A stretch of DNA of 64,000 bases from Pseudomonas guangdongensis (GCF_900105885.1 NZ_LT629780.1:2976001-3040000); one strand, 5' to 3'. Counted from the first letter of the stretch, positions 35,420-43,678 are shown. Numbers and translations are program-made. Notes: generated by a model from the sequence alone, not told the origin.

Positions 35420-35815
35420 ATGACCTCCACAGACACCGCTCACCAACCCAACCGCGAATTCATGCATCACGTGAGCGATGGATGCGCCTGCGCCGTGTGC
35501 GGCAGCGACACCCGCCCCCTGGCGATGCAAGTGCTGCAACGCTCCTACGCGCGCGATGCCAGCCTGCCCAAGGGGTTTCTGGTGACGGCGATGTCGGTGG
35601 ACGCCATGCGCGGCGTATTCCCGGTGTGCGACCAGTGCGCGCCGCTGTGCCCGACCTGCGGCCTGCCGGCCGCCAGCGCCGCTGTGCTGAAGTTCAAGAA
35701 GGCCATGAAGGCGCAGTACGGCAAGGCCGTGTGCCCGCAGCACGGCGCCAGCGACACCCTCAGCACCCGCCTCAAGGCCATCTTCAGCCGCGCGCTGAAG
35801 TTCGGTCGCAACTGA
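35420..35815 (+). CDS. Conserved cysteine-rich hypothetical protein
   Basis: This 131-residue protein contains four CxxC or CxC clusters (CACAVCG near residue 30, CDQCAPLCPTCG near 78-90, and a late single Cys), which resembles a zinc-binding protein. AGGAAAAGG precedes the ATG. I do not know a family; it may bind RNA or DNA through the zinc site, but this is inference. Codon use matches the core genes. Confidence 0.65.
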   Translation: MTSTDTAHQPNREFMHHVSDGCACAVCGSDTRPLAMQVLQRSYARDASLPKGFLVTAMSVDAMRGVFPVCDQCAPLCPTCGLPAASAAVLKFKKAMKAQYGKAVCPQHGASDTLSTRLKAIFSRALKFGRN

Positions 35816-35903
35816 CACGCCCCCGCGCCGCCCGGCCTCGCGGCGCTTGAATCGCCGGCGAATTCCGGTAGGCTCGGCGCCTTACTTTGCAAGGAGTATT
35901 CCC

Positions 35904-36185
35904 ATGGCCAAAGCCACTGCCCGTCACATCCTGGTTGCCAGCGAAGCCAAGTGCCTCGAACTGAAAGCCGCCATCGAAGCCGGCGCCGACTTCGCCCAGG
36001 TCGCCAAGGACAACTCGACCTGCCCGTCCGGCCGCCAGGGTGGCGACCTCGGCTCGTTCGGCCCGGGCCAGATGGTCCGCGAGTTCGACACCGTGGTGTT
36101 CAGCGCGCCGCTGAATGTGGTGCAGGGCCCGGTGAAGACCCAGTTCGGCTACCACCTGCTGGAAGTCACCAGCCGCCAGGACTGA
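35904..36185 (+). CDS. ppiC: Parvulin-type peptidyl-prolyl isomerase
   Basis: This 93-residue cytoplasmic parvulin (PpiC) catalyses cis-trans isomerisation of prolyl bonds. The family core is complete: ARHILV at the start, the DNSTCPSGRQGGDLGSFGPGQMVREFD loop (here in parts: GGDLGSF and MVREFD), and TQFGYHLLEV at the end with the active-site histidine. AAGGAG precedes the ATG. No signal peptide is present. A perfect 17-bp stem terminator follows. Confidence 0.94.
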   Translation: MAKATARHILVASEAKCLELKAAIEAGADFAQVAKDNSTCPSGRQGGDLGSFGPGQMVREFDTVVFSAPLNVVQGPVKTQFGYHLLEVTSRQD

Positions 36186-36218
36186 TCCCGACCGGCAGCA
36201 TCGCTGCCAGCGCGCACC

Positions 36219-36256
36219 ATGCAAAAGGGGCTGCCGGATGGCAGCCCCTTTTGCAT
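36219..36256. terminator. Strong bidirectional intrinsic terminator
   Basis: A perfect 17-bp stem with a 4-base loop carries A runs on one side and T runs on the other. It serves ppiC and the convergent zapA operon. Confidence 0.9.
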
Positions 36257-36291
36257 AGGTTCGGCGCCAAGGCGCCGTGCGACGGCGGATC

Positions 36292-36573
36292 TCAGGCCTG
36301 CAACTGCCGGGCGATGCGCTGCGCGGTGGCGACCAGGCGCTGCTCCGCCTCGCGCAACTGCTCGCCCTGCTTGAGCAGCGGGACGCACAGGTTCAGCGCG
36401 GTGAGCACCAGCAGCTCGTGACCGCCGGCACCGGGAAAACGCTGCTGGCTCTCGTCGAGACGCTCGCGCAGCAGGGAGGCGGCCTGTTGCAGGGTCTCCT
36501 CCTCGCTGGCGGACACCTTGATCGAGTAGTCGCGCCCGAGAATGTTCAGGACACGAACGCCGCTCTCCTTCAT
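36292..36573 (-). CDS. zapA: Cell division protein ZapA
   Basis: ZapA bundles and stabilises FtsZ filaments at mid-cell. The 93-residue protein has the N-terminal globular segment (VRVLNILGRDYSIKVSASEE) and a C-terminal coiled coil (EQLREAEQRLVATAQRI) for tetramer formation. The start is 4 bp inside the end of the preceding gene, so it is translationally coupled to its small coiled-coil neighbour, the standard gammaproteobacterial arrangement. Confidence 0.93.
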   Translation of the reverse strand: MKESGVRVLNILGRDYSIKVSASEEETLQQAASLLRERLDESQQRFPGAGGHELLVLTALNLCVPLLKQGEQLREAEQRLVATAQRIARQLQA

Positions 36574-36797
36574 GCGACGTTACTGGCACCGGCGCGCTGC
36601 ACCAGCGCCTGCAGGCGGGCCAGCGCGGCGGTCTGCTGCTCCTCCTGCTCCAGAGCGGCCATTTGCAGGTTCTCGTTTTCTTCCCGGGCCTGACGCAGCT
36701 GCTGCTCGAGCTGCTGGCAATTCTGGCTCAGGGTCTGGTTCTGTTGCAGCAGATCGGCGACAAGGCCTTCAAGTTGCGCGAGGGTAGCTTCAAGCAT
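36570..36797 (-). CDS. Small coiled-coil protein, TIGR02449 family
   Basis: This 75-residue protein is an almost continuous glutamine- and leucine-rich coiled coil (LEGLVADLLQQNQTLSQNC and onward), as in the TIGR02449 family that precedes zapA in many gammaproteobacteria; it is sometimes called ZapB-like. The start at 36797 is at the beginning of the coil. It overlaps zapA by 4 bp. A role in the division ring is inferred from context. Confidence 0.85.
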   Translation of the reverse strand: MLEATLAQLEGLVADLLQQNQTLSQNCQQLEQQLRQAREENENLQMAALEQEEQQTAALARLQALVQRAGASNVA

Positions 36798-36917
36798 GGA
36801 GTTTTCCCGAAGTTCGTGAGAGTTGGCGAAGAATAAATAAAAGCACACGCACCGACAACTATGCCACAGCGCACGCCCGTCGCGGACAGACGGGTGCCGG
36901 CCGGGCCGTCGAGCCGC

Positions 36918-36923
36918 TAGAAT
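36918..36923 (+). promoter_or_regulatory. Possible -10 box of the YebC-family gene
   Basis: TAGAAT lies 58 bp before the ATG in the divergent region between the zapA operon and the YebC-family gene. The -35 region is a poor match. Confidence 0.4.
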
Positions 36924-36980
36924 CGCCCTCCCCGTTCCCGGCACGCACCGGGACACCACCCGCACCGCGAGAGAACCGAT

Positions 36981-37679
36981 ATGGGCGCCCAGTGGAAAGC
37001 CAAACCGAAAGAAGCCGCCGCCAATGCCAGGGGGAAGATCTTCGGCAAACTGGTGAAGGAAATCATGATTGCCGCACGTAACGGCGCCGATCCGGAAATG
37101 AACCCCAAGCTGCGCCTGGCCGTCTACCAGGCCAAGAAGGCGTCGATGCCCAAGGACACCCTGGAGCGCGCGATCAAGAAGGGCGCGGGCCTGTCCGGCG
37201 AGGTGGTCAACTACGAGCGCACCGTCTATGAAGGCTTCGCCCCGCACCGCGTGCCGGTGATCGTCGAGTGCCTGACCGACAACCTCAACCGCACCGTGGC
37301 GGAAATCCGCGTACTGTTCCGCAAGGGCCAGCTGGGCACCTCCGGCTCGGTGAGCTGGGACTTCGATCACCTGGGCATGATCGAGGCCCACCCCGAAGGC
37401 GACGCCGACGCCGAACTGGCCGCCATCGAGGCCGGCGCCCAGGACTTCGAGCCGGCCGAGGACGGCGCCACCCTGTTCTACACCGAGCCAACCGACCTGG
37501 ACGCGGTGTGCAAGGCGCTGCCGGAGTTCGGCTTCACCGTGCAGTCCGCCAACCTCGGCTACAAGGCGAAGAATCCGGTGAGCCTGTCCGGCGCCGAACT
37601 GGAAGAGGTCGAGGCCTTCCTCGAAGCCCTCGACAACCACGACGACGTGCAGAACGTCTACGTCGGCCTGGCCGGCTGA
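36981..37679 (+). CDS. YebC/PmpR-family protein
   Basis: This 232-residue protein belongs to the YebC/TACO1 family, whose members are DNA-binding regulators (PmpR in P. aeruginosa) and, in recent work, translation factors at proline stretches. It starts [19 protein letters not shown], unlike the MAGHSKWANIKHRK of YebC type I, so it is the second paralogue (YeeN-like). The conserved central [15 protein letters not shown] and the acidic C-terminal domain are present. Start clear from the family N-terminus. Confidence 0.9.
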   Translation: MGAQWKAKPKEAAANARGKIFGKLVKEIMIAARNGADPEMNPKLRLAVYQAKKASMPKDTLERAIKKGAGLSGEVVNYERTVYEGFAPHRVPVIVECLTDNLNRTVAEIRVLFRKGQLGTSGSVSWDFDHLGMIEAHPEGDADAELAAIEAGAQDFEPAEDGATLFYTEPTDLDAVCKALPEFGFTVQSANLGYKAKNPVSLSGAELEEVEAFLEALDNHDDVQNVYVGLAG

Positions 37680-37741
37680 GGCCGGAGCGCTCCCGGGCGC
37701 GGCATGCTCGCGCCGCGCCCGCCCAAGAAAAGGACTTCGCC

Positions 37742-38224
37742 ATGCCCGCTCGCCTGCTCCTGCGCCCTGTCCACGCGGACGATCTGGCGCGCGTTGCTGC
37801 CTTCGCGCAGACGCCCGAGGAACTCTACTACCTCGCTCCGCGCGCCCGCTTCCCGCTGGATGCCGCGCAACTGGCTGACAGCATCGCCCAGCGCAGCGAC
37901 TCCAACGTGATCTGCCGGGGCGACGAGGTGCTCGGTTTCGCCAATATCTACAAGCGCGAAGGCACCGCCTGCTACGTCGGCAACGTCGTGGTAGCGCCAC
38001 AGGCGCGCCGCCAGGGCGTCGCACGCTTTCTGATGGAAGGCATGGCGCAACTGGCCGCCGCCCGGCATGCCGCCCGCGAAGTACGGGTCTCCTGCTTCAA
38101 CGGCAACACCGCCGGCCTGCTGCTGTATGCCCGCCTCGGCTACACCCCCTTTGCCCTGGAAGAGCGCAGCGACTGGCAGGGCCGCCCCATCGTGCTGCTC
38201 CACCTGCGCCGCCCCTGCGCCTGA
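37742..38224 (+). CDS. GNAT-family N-acetyltransferase
   Basis: This 160-residue protein has the GNAT core, including the acetyl-CoA loop VVVAPQARRQGVARFLM (residues 80-100) and the late VSCFNGNTAGLLLYARLGY segment in motif B. The substrate is unknown; the N-terminal LRPVHADDLARVAAFA resembles amino-group acetyltransferases. The ATG at 37742 is 62 bp after the YebC-family gene and has AAAAGGA upstream. Confidence 0.88.
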   Translation: MPARLLLRPVHADDLARVAAFAQTPEELYYLAPRARFPLDAAQLADSIAQRSDSNVICRGDEVLGFANIYKREGTACYVGNVVVAPQARRQGVARFLMEGMAQLAAARHAAREVRVSCFNGNTAGLLLYARLGYTPFALEERSDWQGRPIVLLHLRRPCA

Positions 38225-38428
38225 AATATCCCGGCCGACGCAGCAGATTGTCGCAGCCCGGCCGACGTCTCCCGCACCGCGCCAGACCAGGACGGGCGCT
38301 GCCTGCAGGGTGCAGCGTCATCCGCCCACACTGCCCGACAGCGGGCATATGGCCGCCATCGGCGGCCAATCGCGGACAAAACCCGATACAATGCGCGGCT
38401 TTTCCACCACCCCCACCAAGGAGCCGCC

Positions 38429-38770
38429 ATGAGCACCCTGCCGCCCTGCCCGCAGTGCAATTCCGAATACACCTACGAGGACGGCGCGCTGCTGGTCTGC
38501 CCGGAGTGCGGCCACGAGTGGTCGGCAGATGCCGGCACCGAGACCGGCGAAGGCGACAAGGTGATCCGCGACTCGGTCGGCAACGTGCTGAGCGACGGCG
38601 ACACCGTCACCGTGATCAAGGACCTCAAGGTCAAGGGCTCCTCCCTGGTGGTCAAGGTCGGCACCAAGGTCAAGGGCATCCGCCTGTGCGACGGCGACCA
38701 CGACATCGACTGCAAGATCGATGGCATCGGCGCGATGAAGCTCAAGTCCGAGTTCGTCAAGAAGGTCTGA
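38429..38770 (+). CDS. yjdM: Zinc-ribbon protein YjdM/PhnA
   Basis: This 113-residue protein has an N-terminal zinc ribbon (CPQC, then CPECGHEW) and a C-terminal beta domain with [17 protein letters not shown], the signature of the YjdM (formerly PhnA) family. Despite the old name, it does not process phosphonates in most hosts and its role is unknown. AAGGAG precedes the ATG, and a TACAAT hexamer lies about 40 bp upstream. Confidence 0.92.
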   Translation: MSTLPPCPQCNSEYTYEDGALLVCPECGHEWSADAGTETGEGDKVIRDSVGNVLSDGDTVTVIKDLKVKGSSLVVKVGTKVKGIRLCDGDHDIDCKIDGIGAMKLKSEFVKKV

Positions 38771-38985
38771 TTCGGCACTCCGCCGCAGGCGATCCCGGCC
38801 AGCGGCCGGGGTCGCCGCCGGAACCGCTGCGGACGACTCGCCGGCCCGGCGACACCCTCATGCTGGCCCGACAGGCGCTCATCCGCTGGCAAACGGAAGG
38901 CACGCCGGCAACTGTGCCGCCACGACAGGCCGGGTATACTGTCGCCCCGAAACCGTCACCGCCCCAGCCGCACCCCGGATCGCCC

Positions 38986-39222
38986 ATGACCTCGAACATC
39001 CCGACGCCCGAAACCGCCCCGCACAGCACCGCCGACAGCACGCCGGACAGCAGCGCAGAGAACCGCCAGATTCCCGCCTTCCGCTTCCCCTTCAGCGCCG
39101 ACACCTACGCCCCGAAGAAGGACGGCGACCAGCCCCGCTACCCGCGAAACCACGGCGTCAACCACGACCAGCGCCCCGGCGCAGCGCCACGCGGCACCCG
39201 CCGCTCGATGGGCAAACGCTGA
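38986..39222 (+). CDS. Small hypothetical protein, low complexity
   Basis: This 78-residue protein is rich in Pro, Thr, Ser and Ala at the start and basic at the end (HGVNHDQRPGAAPRG, RRSMGKR). No fold or family is recognised, and the composition suggests it is largely disordered. It is 19 bp upstream of the second acetyltransferase gene, so they may be co-transcribed. Confidence 0.5.
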   Translation: MTSNIPTPETAPHSTADSTPDSSAENRQIPAFRFPFSADTYAPKKDGDQPRYPRNHGVNHDQRPGAAPRGTRRSMGKR

Positions 39223-39241
39223 TCCGCCACACGGCACGCGC

Positions 39242-39649
39242 ATGACGCAGCACCTCGATTTCACCCCGCTCGCCGCGCTGCAACATCCCCTGCTGCACAA
39301 GTTCTACCGCGCCCAGCGCAGCCCAATGCGCATCCCCGACGGCGCCCAACCCTGGGTCGCGCGCGGCGCGGACATCCTCGCCGCCCTGAACCTCACCCCG
39401 CTCGATGGCGGCCAGTGGCTGACCGGCCTGCTGGTCTCCCGCGAACACCGCCGCCAGGGCCTGGCCCGCCACCTGATCGACCACGCCCTCGCCGCCACGC
39501 CCGCCCCTACCTGGCTGTTCTGCCACCCCGACCTCGCCGACTTCTACCAACGCCTGGACTTCACCCCCAGCGAACACCTGCCGCCCAGCCTGGCCGAACG
39601 GCTGCAGCGCTACCGACGGCACAAGCGACTGGTGGCGATGGTGCGCTGA
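39242..39649 (+). CDS. Small GNAT-family N-acetyltransferase
   Basis: This 135-residue acetyltransferase contains the acetyl-CoA binding loop LLVSREHRRQGLARHLI (about residues 61-78) and a late DFYQRLDFTP motif. The substrate is unknown. It is the last intact core gene before the truncated gene, inverted repeat and tRNA-Pro junction to its right. Confidence 0.82.
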   Translation: MTQHLDFTPLAALQHPLLHKFYRAQRSPMRIPDGAQPWVARGADILAALNLTPLDGGQWLTGLLVSREHRRQGLARHLIDHALAATPAPTWLFCHPDLADFYQRLDFTPSEHLPPSLAERLQRYRRHKRLVAMVR

Positions 39650-39747
39650 CAGAACGCGCACGACAGGTAACGCGAAAATCACGCGCACCCTCGCGGAGAA
39701 CGGCAAGAGAGGTACGGCGCCCCCAGGCCAGCACCAGCGGACGCGCT

Positions 39748-40618
39748 ACCCACACCTTTACCCTGGCCTATGGCACCAGCGAGTCCGATCACCGGAACCT
39801 GGCCACCACCGAGGGGTGGAAGCGGGCCAGCCTGAGCGCGAGCATCACCAATGCCCTGCTGCTGGCCGCATACGACGCCCAGGGCAACATCCAGACCGCC
39901 CGTTACGACATCGAGGCCGACGCCAGCTTCTCATCCACGACAGCCCCCTTGCTGACCGGCTCACACACGATCACCGAGACCTATAAGCTGGTCGATGGCA
40001 TGTCCGGCCCCGCCTGCGCACTGTCCGAGGTGCGGCATAACGGCTTCGCGGTCGCCGGAGGCGTCACCCTCAAGCAGCAGAACGCCCGGCTCTGCGCCAT
40101 CGTGCGCGGATTCGACGGAAAGGAGGTCGACCGGGTCGAGCGGATCGGCCAGCGCACCGAGCAAAGCACCTACCTCTCCGGCGGGGAGGGCGCCTGGTAC
40201 GAATACGAGAGGGGCAACTACGTCCAGGCCACTGGCGACAATATCGGCTCGCTCTGGCTGAGCGTGGCGCTGGACAGCATGATCAGCCAGAGACCGCTGC
40301 CTATCGGAAGGCACCTGAGCGGAGGCGGGCTTACCAGAGTCCTGTTCGCCGAGGACGAGCGGGACTTCGTCGCCGCCTACAGCAACTGCCTGGGCGGTAT
40401 TGCCCGGAGCAAGCCGGGCGGCTACATCGCAGGCCGCCGCCACACACACTACACCTTCGGCGCCGCCACCAGCCCCGGCGGCACGGACAACCGCACATTC
40501 GCCATGGCAGTCCAGGCGGAGTCCGCGCAGGAGGCGCGAGCACTCAGCGGCTCCTACAACCCGTTCACCCACCAGATCGCACGCCACTCCCCCGGCTACC
40601 AGTCCCCCCTGGCTCTGA
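39748..40618 (+). pseudogene. 5'-truncated unrecognised gene (copy 2), frameshifted at its end
   Basis: A long open frame starts without ATG, GTG or a ribosome site just after the acetyltransferase stop and encodes THTFTLAYGTSESDHRN onward for about 290 codons. The C-terminal quarter matches copy 1 at 30371-30598. Near the end a run of six C replaces TCCTCC of copy 1, so the original stop is read through here and the frame runs into noncoding sequence. Motifs include GGYIAGRRHTHYTFG. The family is not recognised; the start was probably lost by recombination. Confidence 0.6.
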
Positions 40619-40734
40619 CCCAGCCCCCGGAAACGCAAGAGCCCGCATTCAAGCGGGCTCTTGTGCCAAGCATCCTGCAAACAGCGCATGCCAAACACCA
40701 TGCAAGACGGTGCCAAATCCGGCGCGCGCTTACA
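40391..40734 (+). repeat. 344-bp inverted repeat, copy 2
   Basis: This is the partner of 30255-30598 in inverted orientation, 9.8 kb away. It holds the end of the unrecognised gene, its stop region and the stem-loop terminator (40636-40663). The similarity ends at 40734, after which the sequence leads into the tRNA-Pro terminator. Homologous recombination between the copies would invert the 30.6-40.4 kb block. Confidence 0.9.
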
Positions 40735-40791
40735 CGAACGGTGACCAAAATGGGTTGTTGCACACTGGGCACCAAAAACAGCAGGTATAAA

Positions 40792-40823
40792 AAAATCCAA
40801 GCACCCGTAAGTGCTTGGATTTT
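40792..40823 (-). terminator. Intrinsic terminator downstream of the tRNA-Pro 3' fragment
   Basis: A 13-bp stem AAAATCCAAGCAC/GTGCTTGGATTTT with a 6-base loop and a T run on the minus strand begins 12 bp after the tRNA-Pro CCA end. It is the original terminator of that tRNA locus. Confidence 0.85.
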
Positions 40824-40834
40824 CTAGGGATTTT

Positions 40835-40879
40835 TGGTCGGGACGGAGTGATTCGAACACTCTACCCCTTGCACCCCAT
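40835..40879 (-). other. Island attachment site: 3' part of tRNA-Pro(GGG)
   Basis: Read on the minus strand, these 45 bp run from the anticodon loop (ATGGGGT, anticodon GGG at 40875-40877) through GCAAG, the T arm GAGTGTTCGAATCACTC and the acceptor strand CGTCCCG to ACCA. To the right of 40879 the expected anticodon-stem partner CTTGC and the D arm are replaced by unrelated sequence, so no cloverleaf can form. The stem-loop terminator to the left belongs to the tRNA. This is the duplicated core left by site-specific integration; the full tRNA should be rebuilt at the other end, outside this window. Confidence 0.8.
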
Positions 40880-40947
40880 AAGGGTAATTAGCTGTCTACC
40901 ACTGTCTCCCGATTTCCGTTGATCACGCTGAAACCCTTGAAAATAAA

Positions 40948-41027
40948 GGCTTTCAGGCTTTCAGTCGTCCACGGTCATCCATTAGGATTCACCTCAAGCT
41001 ACGCTCAAACGGTCACCAAACGGTCAC
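40948..41027 (+). repeat. Short direct repeats before the integrase gene
   Basis: An 8-bp tandem repeat GGCTTTCA occurs at 40948-40955 and 40956-40963. An 11-bp tandem repeat CAAACGGTCAC occurs at 41006-41016 and 41017-41027, with a third ACGGTCA at 40971-40977. Their position between att and int fits arm-type binding sites for the recombinase or its directionality factor. Confidence 0.5.
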
Positions 41028-41038
41028 GAGGAGAAGCC

Positions 41039-42385
41039 ATGGGCGAAATCACTGACAGGCAGATGGGCACCAAGCCGTCGGACAAGGATATCTGGCTGAA
41101 CGAGTCAGCCCCCAAAGGGCATGGACGCTTCATCGCACGCATCACTCCTGGCGGGGATCGCCTGTTCTACTACCGCTACACGGACTCGACCGGTAAGCGG
41201 ATTCGACTCCCTCTGGGGGCCTATGATCGTGACGGGACCTCGGGCCTTACCCTGAAAGCTGCACGTCTGCGCGCCCGAGAACTGACTGATCTTTACCTGA
41301 GCGGCATTACCGATCTGCGGGAACACCTCGAGGCCGAGGAGGCTGCACGCATTGCTGCCCGCGATGCCGAGCTGGCACGCCTGGCAGAAGAGAGGGCTGC
41401 CGCCGAAGCCGAGCAGGCACGCCAGGCTGCCCGTAAAAGCGTTGCCGACCTCTTCGAGCACTGGGCCAGGGTCGACCTTATCAACCGGAAGGATGAGGGT
41501 GCCGAAGTCCGGCGCATGTTCCAGAAGGATGTACTGCCCGTCATTGGCCATCTCGCGGTTTCTGATGTGAAGAAGGGACATATCACTGAGGTGACCGATG
41601 CGCTGCTTGCCCGGGGCGTCAATCGCATGGCCAAGCTGATCTTCAGCCTAATGCGTCAGATGTTTCGCTTTGCCGTGGATCGTGACCTGATCGAGCATGA
41701 CCCCTCGGCCAGCATTCGGAAGGCCAAGATCGGCGGTAAAGATGTCGAGCGCGATCGAGTGCTGAGCGAGGACGAGATCCGCCTTCTGGCCCAGAAGGTG
41801 TCCGGGGCTGGCTTGCTGGTCACATCCGAAGCGGCAATCTGGATTGCTCTCTCAACATGCTGCCGCATCGGTGAGTTGCTGGCGGCGCGCTGGGAGCATA
41901 TCGACTGGGACAAAGGCACCTGGCTGATTCCTGCTGATAACAGCAAAAACGGCAGAGCGCATACCGTCATGCTGTCACCTTTCGCCGTAAAGCAGTTCAG
42001 GAGGGTGCAGGAGCTCAACGGTTCTACCCCTTGGTGTTATCCGAATACTGACGGTAGCGGCCCGGTATGTCCGAAGACCGTGACCAAGCAACTGGGAGAT
42101 CGCCAGCGCTCGCCTGAGCAGGGCACCATGAGCCGGCGCAGCACAAAAGCCCAGGCCTTGTTGCTGTCCGGTGGAAAGTGGACACCTCATGACCTGCGTA
42201 GAACGGGCGCTACGCTCATGACGGCTCTCGGCGTTCTGCCAGAGGTTGCCGAACGCTGCCTGAACCACACCGAGGAAAACAAGGTGAAGCGTACCTACCA
42301 GCGGCATAGCTACATCGCAGAGATGAGCGATGCCTGGATGCGTTTGGGGGAGCACATTGAGCAGCTGACGTCGGCGGAGTTCTGA
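41039..42385 (+). CDS. Tyrosine recombinase (integrase)
   Basis: This 448-residue phage-type integrase catalyses insertion and excision of the island. The N-terminal region (residues 1-95) is the DUF4102-like arm-binding domain, residues 97-133 are an alanine/glutamate-rich helix, and the core-binding domain follows. The catalytic domain carries Arg276 (CCRIGEL), Lys303, His384 and Arg387 (HDLRRTG), His410 and the nucleophile Tyr420 (KRTYQRH); all are present, so it should be active. The start at 41039 follows GAGGAG. It reads away from the tRNA-Pro fragment 160 bp to its left. Confidence 0.94.
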   Translation: MGEITDRQMGTKPSDKDIWLNESAPKGHGRFIARITPGGDRLFYYRYTDSTGKRIRLPLGAYDRDGTSGLTLKAARLRARELTDLYLSGITDLREHLEAEEAARIAARDAELARLAEERAAAEAEQARQAARKSVADLFEHWARVDLINRKDEGAEVRRMFQKDVLPVIGHLAVSDVKKGHITEVTDALLARGVNRMAKLIFSLMRQMFRFAVDRDLIEHDPSASIRKAKIGGKDVERDRVLSEDEIRLLAQKVSGAGLLVTSEAAIWIALSTCCRIGELLAARWEHIDWDKGTWLIPADNSKNGRAHTVMLSPFAVKQFRRVQELNGSTPWCYPNTDGSGPVCPKTVTKQLGDRQRSPEQGTMSRRSTKAQALLLSGGKWTPHDLRRTGATLMTALGVLPEVAERCLNHTEENKVKRTYQRHSYIAEMSDAWMRLGEHIEQLTSAEF

Positions 42386-42457
42386 GTGGCCTGCCCCGAA
42401 GCGGGGCGTGCAGGTGGATCGGGTAGTGCTTTTTATGGGCTTTTATGAGATATCAGT

Positions 42458-42478
42458 AATTATCTGTTTTGGATAATT
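42458..42478 (+). promoter_or_regulatory. AT-rich palindrome before the ATPase gene
   Basis: A 7-bp perfect inverted repeat AATTATC/GATAATT with a 7-base spacer lies 13 bp before the ATG at 42492 in an unusually AT-rich leader. It could be an operator; no protein is assigned. Confidence 0.35.
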
Positions 42479-42491
42479 GTAGGTAACCACG

Positions 42492-43664
42492 ATGAGCACC
42501 ATCTACCGACGCCCCGAGCTGGCCGCCCAGATGGCTCGCCAGCTACTCAACCCAGGCGTGCTCGATGAGGGCCTGCGCTCCGGGCTGTTCATCTCGGGGC
42601 TACGACGCACGGGCAAGACCACCTTCCTGCGTAACGACCTTATTCCTGCCCTGGAACAGGCCGGTGCCTTGGTCATCTACGTCGACCTGTGGAGCGACAC
42701 GCTGACCAGCCCGAGCAAGCTGTTGCATGCCGCCATCCGTCAGACACTCGAGGAGCTGCAGACGCCTTCATCGGCCCTACTTGATCGGCTCAAGCGGATC
42801 GGCGGCCTGGATATCGAGGCGTTGGGCTTCAAGCTCGGCTTCACGGTGGAAAGCATCGGCAAGGAAGATGGGCCAACACTGGCTCAGGCGCTGAGCGAGG
42901 TGGTCGACAAGGCCAAGACCGACATCGTGTTGATCGTCGATGAGGTCCAGCATGCCATCACGTCCGAGGAAGGACAGCAGCTGCTCCTCGCGCTCAAGGC
43001 GGCACGGGATGCCATCAATCCGCGTCCCGATACACCCGGCCACTTCATCTTCATCGGCACCGGCTCGCACCGGGCGCTGGTCAGTGAACTGACTGCACGA
43101 CGAAATCAGGCCTTCGCCGGCGCAACCTCTATCCCGTTCCCACTGCTGGGGGAGGACTACGTTGAGCATCTGCTGCAGCGGTTGGCCCACCAGGAAAGCA
43201 GCCGGCTACCTTCTTTGGTCGTCGCCACTCAGGCCTTCAAGACGCTGGGCAACCGACCGGAGGAAATGATCAAGGCGCTGCGGCAACTGCTGAGTGGCGC
43301 CCCTTCGGATAGCGATCCGGATACCCAGCTCCCGGTCATCGCAGCCACGCTGCGCTCCATGGCGGCCGATATCGAGCTGATGAAGGTCGATCAGCTGGGC
43401 AGCCTGGCCAAGGCCATCTTTGGGCGTATCGCGGCGACGGAAGGCGATGCCCGCGGGCTGTTCTCAGCTGAGGCGGCGGCTGCCTACTCCAGGCAGGTAG
43501 GGCGCGAAGTCCGCATCGAGGAGATCCAGCCGATCGTGAACCAGCTGGTCGACGACAACATCATCATGCGCCGGGGACATGGGCTGTACTGCGTCACTGA
43601 CCCCTTCGTGCAGGAAATCTGGCGCGAGCGGCAGGATTTCCTCGACCGCATTGACGATCTTTGA
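42492..43664 (+). CDS. STAND-like/AAA ATPase
   Basis: This 390-residue ATPase has a Walker A at 36-43 (GLRRTGKT), Walker B with Asp150-Glu151 (IVLIVDEVQ), and a sensor-like FIFIGTGSH strand near residue 190, in the pattern of the bacterial/archaeal AAA-type ATPases related to Orc/Cdc6 and STAND proteins. The C-terminal 100 residues look like a winged helix (VNQLVDDNIIMRRGHGLYCVTDP), which often binds DNA. It is followed 14 bp later by the pRiA4b ORF-3-like gene, so the two form an operon. The role is unknown. Confidence 0.75.
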   Translation: MSTIYRRPELAAQMARQLLNPGVLDEGLRSGLFISGLRRTGKTTFLRNDLIPALEQAGALVIYVDLWSDTLTSPSKLLHAAIRQTLEELQTPSSALLDRLKRIGGLDIEALGFKLGFTVESIGKEDGPTLAQALSEVVDKAKTDIVLIVDEVQHAITSEEGQQLLLALKAARDAINPRPDTPGHFIFIGTGSHRALVSELTARRNQAFAGATSIPFPLLGEDYVEHLLQRLAHQESSRLPSLVVATQAFKTLGNRPEEMIKALRQLLSGAPSDSDPDTQLPVIAATLRSMAADIELMKVDQLGSLAKAIFGRIAATEGDARGLFSAEAAAAYSRQVGREVRIEEIQPIVNQLVDDNIIMRRGHGLYCVTDPFVQEIWRERQDFLDRIDDL

Positions 43665-43678
43665 GTTAAGAAATCGCC

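Noticed and set aside
36180..36292. 6S RNA gene next to zapA
   Set aside because: The space downstream of zapA holds only the 17-bp-stem terminator and the ppiC end; no room for a 180-base RNA.
30255..40734. A composite transposon bounded by the 344-bp inverted repeats
   Set aside because: No transposase or short terminal inverted repeats are present in or beside either copy, and the repeats carry gene and terminator sequence rather than IS ends.
40835..40910. A complete tRNA-Pro gene
   Set aside because: The 5' half (D arm and first anticodon-stem strand) does not pair; only the 3' 45 bp match a tRNA-Pro(GGG).
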